From: Deltaproteobacteria bacterium
Lineage (GTDB): Bacteria > UBA10199 > SPLOWO2-01-44-7
NCBI GenBank assembly: GCA_016203765.1
Contig: JACQMB010000045.1
Span: forward strand, 1 to 5,014
Reading direction: 5' to 3'
DNA: 5,014 nucleotides
Below, in pieces: positions 1 through 3,934 of the stretch (the stretch's first letter is position 1; each line of letters starts with the position of its first letter). The notes under the pieces were generated by a model. It was given only the letters and a program-made list of their open reading frames with translations. It ran no database searches and was not told the DNA's origin. The position numbers and the translations under genes were made by a program.

Positions 1-849
1 GTCGTTGAAATTTTCGGCCCCGAATCTTCGGGTAAAACCACTTTGGCCCTGCAAGTCATTGCCCAGGCCCAAAAAAAGAGCGGCATTGTGGCTTATGTTG
101 ATGCGGAGCATGCCCTGGACGTTGATTACGCGCGGAAGCTGGGGGTCAAAACCGAGGATCTGTTGATCTCCCAGCCCGATACCGGCGAGCAGGCCCTGGA
201 AATTACCGAGACCCTGGTCCGATCCGGCGCGATTGACGTGCTGGTGGTTGATTCGGTGGCGGCGTTGGTGCCGCGTTCCGAAATCGAGGGGGAGATGGGG
301 GATGCCCAGATGGGGGCGCAGGCCCGGCTAATGAGTCAGGCCCTTCGTAAATTGACCTCCACCGTTCACAAATCCAAAACCCTGCTGATCTTCATCAACC
401 AAATCCGGATGAAGATCGGCGTGATGTTCGGCAATCCCGAAACGACCACCGGCGGGAACGCCCTGAAATTTTATTCCACGCTTCGCCTGGATATTCGCCG
501 GATCGGGGCCATCAAGCGGGGCGAAGAGGTGATCGGCGCTAGAACACGCGTCAAAGTGGTCAAAAACAAGGTTGCCCCGCCGTTCAAACAAGCCGAGTTC
601 GACATTGTCTTTGGCGAAGGGATTTCCAAAGAGGGGGACTTGCTGGATTTGGCCTCCGAGAAAAACGTCGTCGAAAAATCGGGAGCGTGGTTTGCCTTCA
701 ACGGCGAGAAGATTGGACAGGGCCGTGAGAATGCCGTGGTGACGCTCAAACAAAACAGCAAGCTGATGAAAGATATTGAAAAGGCACTCCTGGCCCAGTT
801 TGGCCTGGCCAAGGTGGAGTCTGCTCCCAAGCCACCGGCCAAGAAGTGA
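1..849 (+). CDS. recA: RecA recombinase, C-terminal 282 residues (5' truncated by window edge)
   Basis: RecA forms ATP-dependent filaments on single-stranded DNA, drives homologous strand exchange, and acts as the co-protease that triggers LexA cleavage in the SOS response. The frame is open from base 1, starting just before the Walker A motif GPESSGKTT (window residues 6-14). The first roughly 60 residues of the protein therefore lie outside the window. Also visible are the Walker B strand LVVD (about residues 81-84), the L1 region around EIEGEMGDAQMGAQARLMSQ, and a near-invariant L2 block (FINQIRMKIGVMFGNPETTT onward) that binds DNA. The C-terminal domain is complete and ends at TGA 847-849. 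The tail is short, Pro/Lys-rich and basic (SAPKPPAKK), unlike the acidic tail of Escherichia coli RecA that tempers DNA binding. No recX follows, and no clear terminator is seen downstream. The identification is secure. Confidence 0.99.
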   Translation, partial: VVEIFGPESSGKTTLALQVIAQAQKKSGIVAYVDAEHALDVDYARKLGVKTEDLLISQPDTGEQALEITETLVRSGAIDVLVVDSVAALVPRSEIEGEMGDAQMGAQARLMSQALRKLTSTVHKSKTLLIFINQIRMKIGVMFGNPETTTGGNALKFYSTLRLDIRRIGAIKRGEEVIGARTRVKVVKNKVAPPFKQAEFDIVFGEGISKEGDLLDLASEKNVVEKSGAWFAFNGEKIGQGRENAVVTLKQNSKLMKDIEKALLAQFGLAKVESAPKPPAKK

Positions 850-868
850 AGCAAGCCTAAAAAATCGC

Positions 869-897
869 TTGACTGTTCCGGTCTAAAGCCTTAAATT
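869..897 (+). promoter_or_regulatory. Candidate sigma70-type promoter for the HTH/nucleotidyltransferase pair
   Basis: TTGACT (869-874, 5 of 6 to the -35 consensus) is followed after 17 bp by TAAATT (892-897, 4 of 6 to the -10 consensus) in a stretch that becomes strongly AT-rich. It would give a leader of about 30 nt before the ATG at 936. It lies between the recA stop and the pair, where an independent promoter is expected. The call rests on motif matching only. Confidence 0.45.
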
Positions 898-901
898 TAT
901 T

Positions 902-931
902 TTGTGAATTATAGTTAACAAATTATATAAA
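902..931 (+). promoter_or_regulatory. AT-rich operator-like region with repeated AATTATA, possible second -10
   Basis: The heptamer AATTATA occurs at 907-913 and again at 921-927, one and a third helical turns apart, around the palindrome GTTAAC (914-919). This arrangement would suit autorepression by the XRE protein encoded immediately downstream, as is common in toxin–antitoxin operons. A second promoter is also possible: TTGTGA (902-907) with TATAAA (926-931). That pair would start transcription at or next to the ATG and give a leaderless message. Both readings are inference from short AT-rich motifs. Confidence 0.25.
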
Positions 932-935
932 AGGT

Positions 936-1400
936 ATGTATTTACAAGCACTTAAAGAGATAATGAAAGAAAAGGGCTTGCGCAAAGCCGACGTCGCCCG
1001 CCTGGCCGGTGTCTCGAGGGCGTGCGTCACCCGCTGGTTTCGCCTCGGCTCCCGGCAAAAGGGGTGGGTCAATGTGGAGTCGAAGACGTTTCGTCAATTG
1101 CAACAGGCTCTAAACATTTCTCCCTACTTTTTGATGGGGGTCCCAATGGATTTTGCCTCTTTTCAAACACGTTTTCTCTGGGACCGTCTCTATCCGGATA
1201 GGGAGGCTTTTGTGGAGGGAATTTTCAAAAAACAGGAGCCCGCTTTGGCGCGCCTGGTGGAAGTCCTCGGTTTTCACGAAGCCGGCGCGATTGCCGGGGA
1301 TGTTGTATTGAAAAAATTTCCTCAATATAAAAAACGGATCAAACCGATTCGCAGGAGGGAGCTGGAACCGTTATGGCCTCTTTATCACTCGGCGCAATAG
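936..1400 (+). CDS. XRE-type helix-turn-helix protein, probable antitoxin of an AbiEii-family toxin
   Basis: This 154-residue protein probably binds DNA and neutralises and/or represses the toxin encoded by the next gene. Residues 2-65 form an XRE-like HTH domain: helix 1 (LQALKEIMKEKG), the HTH core KADVARLAGVSRACVTRWF (about 18-36), a long basic loop, then FRQLQQALNISPYFLMG. The C-terminal half (about 70-154) has a family-like pattern with FLWDRLYPDREAF, ALARLVEVLGFHEAGAIAG and a basic PIRRRELEPLW end. I recall this from HTH partners of AbiEii genes but cannot verify it here. The ATG at 936 is preferred because it keeps helix 1. Its AAGG (931-934) is only 1 nt away, too close for normal use. 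The alternative ATG at 963 has AAAGAGA (954-960) but loses helix 1. The end overlaps the toxin gene by 28 nt, so translation is probably coupled. It is not the usual AbiEi winged-helix antitoxin. Confidence 0.82.
   Translation: MYLQALKEIMKEKGLRKADVARLAGVSRACVTRWFRLGSRQKGWVNVESKTFRQLQQALNISPYFLMGVPMDFASFQTRFLWDRLYPDREAFVEGIFKKQEPALARLVEVLGFHEAGAIAGDVVLKKFPQYKKRIKPIRRRELEPLWPLYHSAQ
1353..1358 (+). promoter_or_regulatory. Ribosome binding site for the nucleotidyltransferase gene, long spacing
   Basis: A perfect AGGAGG lies inside the antitoxin coding region, but it is 14 nt from the ATG at 1373, longer than the usual 5-9 nt. No in-frame start codon exists at the ideal distance (the codons there are GGA, ACC and GTT). 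The ATG is therefore kept. The weak spacing suggests that toxin synthesis depends on ribosomes arriving from the antitoxin gene. Confidence 0.5.
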
Positions 1401-2158
1401 AACCGTTTCCATCTGTTTCGCAAAAGGCCTCTCCGTTGGGCATTCGAAAGGCGTTGGAGTATCTATTTTCACAAATGGAGAGCGGGCTGTGGCTGGCCGG
1501 GGGGACGGCGTTGGCCGGTTTTTATGCGGAGCACAGAAGGTCGGATGATCTTGACCTTTTTGCGGTGGATGAACCTGCCTTCCGTGCCGCCGTTCTTGCC
1601 GCAAGCAATTTGAAAAGGGAGGGGGCTCTGTTGTCGGCGGAACGGAGAACCCCCAATTATTATCGGACCCAAGTGGAATTTTTGGATCACACCTTCACCA
1701 TGGATTTGGTTTTGGATGAGAATTTGCACCGGGTCGGCCGCGCCATTCGAACGCAAAGCGGTGTCCGGGTTGCTGATCTTCCCACCCTTTTTGCCACCAA
1801 GGCGGCCTGTCTCGTCAGCCGTTGCTCCGAAAAGGATTTGTTTGATTTGGACTGGGTTTTCGAAAAAATGGGCCGCATCGATATGGAAGAACTTATCCGC
1901 AAAGGAAAGGAAATAGACGGAGGTTTGTCGGTGGAATCTCTCCTCATCAGCATTCAAGGCGTTCCTTTGCGCAAGGAGGCCTGCCGTTTTTTACTCCCCC
2001 ATTCCGGCCTGACGGTCGATCAGGCTTATCGAAAGATCACCGGATTGAAAAAAAAGTTGTTGGAGGCACTGCTTGAATATGAGCAACGGCTTCCCCTTTC
2101 AAAAGAGGCCAGGGGCCTGCGGGAATCGGTCAGCCGAAAAACTCGCGGTAAAAAATAG
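1373..2158 (+). CDS. AbiEii/AbiGii-family nucleotidyltransferase, probable toxin
   Basis: This 261-residue protein belongs to the DNA-polymerase-beta-like nucleotidyltransferase family used as toxins in AbiE-type phage abortive infection and related MenT systems. Characterised MenT members transfer nucleotides to tRNA acceptor ends; the target here is unknown. The active-site block is clear: GGTALA (43-48) followed by HRRSDDLDLF (54-63), with acidic metal-binding residues in the SDDLD segment. A third acidic strand, TMDLVLDE (109-116), follows. The later family motif LFATKAACLVSRCSEKDLFDL runs from about 139 to 159, with Lys143 and the DLFDL Asp residues. Length fits the family (about 230-300 aa), and no motif is missing, so it looks intact. 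It overlaps the HTH gene by 28 nt in another frame, the layout of a coupled antitoxin–toxin operon. The C-terminal end is basic (SRKTRGKK). The family call is firm; the toxin role is inferred from family and context. Confidence 0.88.
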   Translation: MASLSLGAIEPFPSVSQKASPLGIRKALEYLFSQMESGLWLAGGTALAGFYAEHRRSDDLDLFAVDEPAFRAAVLAASNLKREGALLSAERRTPNYYRTQVEFLDHTFTMDLVLDENLHRVGRAIRTQSGVRVADLPTLFATKAACLVSRCSEKDLFDLDWVFEKMGRIDMEELIRKGKEIDGGLSVESLLISIQGVPLRKEACRFLLPHSGLTVDQAYRKITGLKKKLLEALLEYEQRLPLSKEARGLRESVSRKTRGKK

Positions 2159-2175
2159 TGAAGTCCTTGTCATCG

Positions 2176-2208
2176 GTGTGCTCCAAAGAAATCCGCGAAA
2201 CCTTTTTG
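2176..2208 (+). pseudogene. alaS: Displaced 5' remnant of alaS (start plus about 11 codons)
   Basis: Reading from GTG 2176 in one frame gives M C S K E I R E T F L. The last 18 bases (2191-2208) are identical to codons 6-11 of the alaS gene 1.76 kb downstream, in the same orientation and encoding the same IRETFL. SKEIRxTFL is a typical AlaS N-terminus, so this looks like the original gene start, cut off when DNA was inserted. After 2208 the frame becomes VKNWIAIRERR, unrelated to AlaS, and stops at about 2290. No strong Shine-Dalgarno precedes the GTG; TTG 2167 or GTG 2158, which overlaps the toxin stop codon, are other in-frame possibilities. The 18-bp identity is directly visible, while the remnant interpretation is inference. 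Confidence 0.65.
2191..2208 (+). repeat. 18-bp direct repeat, left copy (candidate attL or target duplication)
   Basis: ATCCGCGAAACCTTTTTG matches 3950-3967 exactly in the same orientation. The preceding GAA (2188-2190) corresponds to GAG (3947-3949) with one mismatch, so the similarity covers 20 of 21 bases. It ends two bases before the first base of the unknown minus-strand gene (2210). An exact 18-mer at two sites in 5 kb is not expected by chance. Confidence 0.95.
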
Positions 2209-2209
2209 G

Positions 2210-3823
2210 TTAAAAATTGGATCGCAATCCGCGAACGCCGGCTCTTTTCAACAGTGCGACGATTTCCGAATCCTTCCGCCGGCCGCTGACCAGTTCCCGG
2301 AATCTGGAAAGGGAGGCCCTTGCTTCTCCATCGGGAGTCATTTTTAGGTAAACCTGACGGGCGAGGTTCGCCACTGCCTGGGGCCTGACCGGCTTGGGCC
2401 CGGCTAGTTGCCCTTTTAATTGTGCGAGGGCTTTTTGAAAGGCCGCCAGTGCCGTTTCTTTGTTGATCCTGGCCCTTGGCTGAACCCGGATGCCTCCCCT
2501 TTTCAACATGGCCAGAACCGCTTTGGAGGTGTAGCCCCGCAGGCTCACATTTTCAAAATTCTTCCATTTGGGTGTGGGCCGGTTCTTCGGCCAATCCTTC
2601 AAATAGAGTCGAAAAGCAAGATTGACGATTTGAGTGGCGGAGAATGGCTCGCCGGCCTTTCTCTTCAATTCCGTTTTTTCCAAGGCCAGGCGGACGCTCT
2701 CCAGCAGGCGTTTGACATCGGTCTGCGTCCTGCGTCCCCGTGGTTTTTTGGGCGTTGGCTTTGGTGCGGGTGCTGAAATTATCCACGCCGGAAGGGCCTC
2801 CGGAACGGGAAAGGTTGTATCTTTGGAACCGTAAAGAACTGTTTCAACCCATCTCTCCGCTCCCTCCCGCTCCGGAGTCAGGAGGAGAACCTGGCGCGGC
2901 GGGATGGCTGTGCCCTCAAAAAACGCCTTGGCGGCATCAACGGCCGCCGTGCGGGCCCCGGCCCCGTCGATCCGGCCGGCGAGGACGACAAGGGTTGCGG
3001 AGGGATATTTCTCTTGGACCTTTTGGAGGATTCGGAAATCATTGCCCAAATAATCGTGGCCGATGGCTTCCCGGTCCAAAGCGCCGTGGAACATCTTGAC
3101 AACGAGTCGAACGGGGGCCTCCCTGGGTCCGCATTCAAAAACCGAGACGCGCATGAAAAATTCCCCGATTTGGAATTCCTTGGCCCGAATTTTCCCGGCC
3201 GCGGGAGGGAGGAGGGGGGGGATAATGCCTGCCAGAAGCCGGTGTGTCTCCGATTTTTCCCTGGCCTCTCGAATTCCTTTTTCCGGAAACCGCTTCAGTA
3301 CCGCTTCGGCCTCCTTTTGGACTCTTGGAAATTGATTGCGGTGAAGCACTCCGCGTTGGAGGGCATGCCGGATAAATTCATGGCGCTCGAAATAGTCGGC
3401 CAGGATTGAAACCGCGCGGAGTCTTTCGCGCTCCCCGGCATTGGGATCGGTCAGTCGAAGGCCGAGTTGCTTCAGGTCAAACGCGTCCAGGCGGCGTTGG
3501 ATTAGAGGCGTGTGCCTGGTCCTCCAACGATGTCCCAGGGGGGGAGTCCCGGAGGGAGCGGAGGCGCCCACCCCGGCCGATAGTTCCCGCACGGGTGCGG
3601 AAGGCCGCCCCGCCATTGCCAGCAATGTTTTTGGATCGCCAAAAAGGGGGGCTATGCCGGGATGAAACAGCGCGGCGGTTTCAATCAGGCGGGGTTCCTC
3701 CGGCGGCGCCAACAAAAAGCCATCATCCAAAAGGGCCGAACCGGTCGCCGAACAGTCCCAGGCTTCCGTAGTGAAAACCCCGGAGGCCCCAGTCCAAACG
3801 GGGATGGCGGTTACGGAAAACAT
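2210..3823 (-). CDS. Unrecognised 537-aa protein with two tandem C-terminal repeats
   Basis: I do not recognise this protein. The start is ATG 3823-3821, because AGGGAG (3835-3830) sits 6 nt upstream; an in-frame TTG at 3859 would add 12 residues but has no such support. No signal peptide or membrane segment is evident. Regions visible: residues 1-110, Ala/Gly/Pro-rich; about 126-180, helical and HEAT-repeat-like (DPNAGERERLRAVSILADY, then RVQKEAEAVLKRF); about 215-330, alternating hydrophobic strands and helices (RLVVKMFHG, ATLVVLAGR, RQVLLLTPE); 351-366, a Pro/Lys/Arg-rich linker; and two repeats at about 371-446 and 458-533. Both repeats share a (I/V)xNLAxxxYLK helix, an aromatic F about 15-20 residues later, and an (A)xLKRxG(I/V)R end. 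Small basic helical repeats after a flexible basic linker suggest nucleic-acid binding, which is inference. It is the only gene between the direct repeats, so it is either cargo or the integration protein of an unknown type. It is convergent with the toxin gene (51-bp gap). Confidence 0.85.
   Translation of the reverse strand: MFSVTAIPVWTGASGVFTTEAWDCSATGSALLDDGFLLAPPEEPRLIETAALFHPGIAPLFGDPKTLLAMAGRPSAPVRELSAGVGASAPSGTPPLGHRWRTRHTPLIQRRLDAFDLKQLGLRLTDPNAGERERLRAVSILADYFERHEFIRHALQRGVLHRNQFPRVQKEAEAVLKRFPEKGIREAREKSETHRLLAGIIPPLLPPAAGKIRAKEFQIGEFFMRVSVFECGPREAPVRLVVKMFHGALDREAIGHDYLGNDFRILQKVQEKYPSATLVVLAGRIDGAGARTAAVDAAKAFFEGTAIPPRQVLLLTPEREGAERWVETVLYGSKDTTFPVPEALPAWIISAPAPKPTPKKPRGRRTQTDVKRLLESVRLALEKTELKRKAGEPFSATQIVNLAFRLYLKDWPKNRPTPKWKNFENVSLRGYTSKAVLAMLKRGGIRVQPRARINKETALAAFQKALAQLKGQLAGPKPVRPQAVANLARQVYLKMTPDGEARASLSRFRELVSGRRKDSEIVALLKRAGVRGLRSNF
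2225..2452 (-). repeat. C-terminal protein repeat, second copy (within the 537-aa protein)
   Basis: It encodes residues about 458-533. It aligns with the copy at 2486-2713 through VANLARQVYLK versus IVNLAFRLYLK and IVALLKRAGVR versus VLAMLKRGGIR. Similarity is clear at the protein level but not as DNA identity, so the duplication is old. Confidence 0.7.
2486..2713 (-). repeat. C-terminal protein repeat, first copy (within the 537-aa protein)
   Basis: It encodes residues about 371-446, directly after the Pro/Lys/Arg-rich linker. Key shared positions with the second copy are the NLA and YLK of the first helix, a Pro shortly after, a central Phe, and the LKRxG(I/V)R end. It is slightly longer in the middle (PKNRPTPKWKNFENVSLRGY) than the second copy. 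Confidence 0.7.
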
Positions 3824-3829
3824 GGCCGT

Positions 3830-3835
3830 CTCCCT
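3830..3835 (-). promoter_or_regulatory. Ribosome binding site that sets the start of the 537-aa protein
   Basis: On the minus strand AGGGAG lies 6 nt upstream of ATG 3823-3821. This favours that ATG over the TTG at 3859, which would place this motif inside the coding region. Confidence 0.7.
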
Positions 3836-3862
3836 ACTACTAGAGGCCGGCAAAGTCAAAAA

Positions 3863-3883
3863 ATTGTTTTAGAGAAAAACAAT
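3863..3883. promoter_or_regulatory. Perfect 8-bp inverted repeat in the divergent intergenic region
   Basis: ATTGTTTT (3863-3870), a 5-bp centre AGAGA, then AAAACAAT (3876-3883) form a perfect dyad. It lies between the divergent starts of the unknown gene (3823) and alaS (3935). Such a site could be an operator controlling one or both genes, or a recombinase binding site near the right end of the candidate unit. It is AT-only in its arms apart from one G and one C, so a chance origin is possible. It lacks the GC-rich stem of a terminator. Confidence 0.5.
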
Positions 3884-3904
3884 CCCGCAAAACCTTCTTG
3901 TTTT

Positions 3905-3910
3905 TATAAC
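3905..3910 (+). promoter_or_regulatory. Possible -10 box for alaS
   Basis: TATAAC (5 of 6 to TATAAT) lies 24 nt before the alaS ATG and would give a leader of roughly 18 nt. The position 17 bp upstream (3882-3887, ATCCCG) is a poor -35, so support is weak. It sits inside the candidate inserted unit, meaning alaS expression might now depend on that DNA. Confidence 0.3.
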
Positions 3911-3934
3911 CGTTTCACTTTAGAAACACGATTG

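Noticed and set aside
328..854. Long antisense reading frames over recA
   Set aside because: They are mirror frames of a strongly conserved coding region and show no family features or start signals.
2199..2211. Hairpin AACC-TTTTT-GGTT as a terminator between the convergent genes
   Set aside because: The stem is only 4 bp and weak, and the bases belong to the conserved alaS-like repeat.
2880..3060. OmpA-like peptidoglycan-binding resemblance (YPSATLVVLAGRIDGAGAR and following helix)
   Set aside because: The strand–turn–helix pattern is similar, but the key NxxLSxxRA residues are absent and there is no signal peptide or membrane anchor.
2420..3771. Several plus-strand open frames of 66-131 aa opposite the unknown gene
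   Set aside because: They overlap each other and the longer minus-strand gene, are rich in Pro/Arg/Gly as expected for shadow frames in GC-rich DNA, and lack ribosome binding sites.
2210..3823. Reading the 537-aa protein as a tyrosine or serine recombinase
   Set aside because: No R...HxxR...Y arrangement with the usual spacing and no N-terminal catalytic Ser resolvase pattern is visible, so a recombinase name would rest only on location.
3854..3859. TTGACT on the minus strand as the -35 of the unknown gene
   Set aside because: The hexamer 17 bp further on is TAGGGA, which overlaps the ribosome binding site, so the resulting transcript would start at or inside the coding region.
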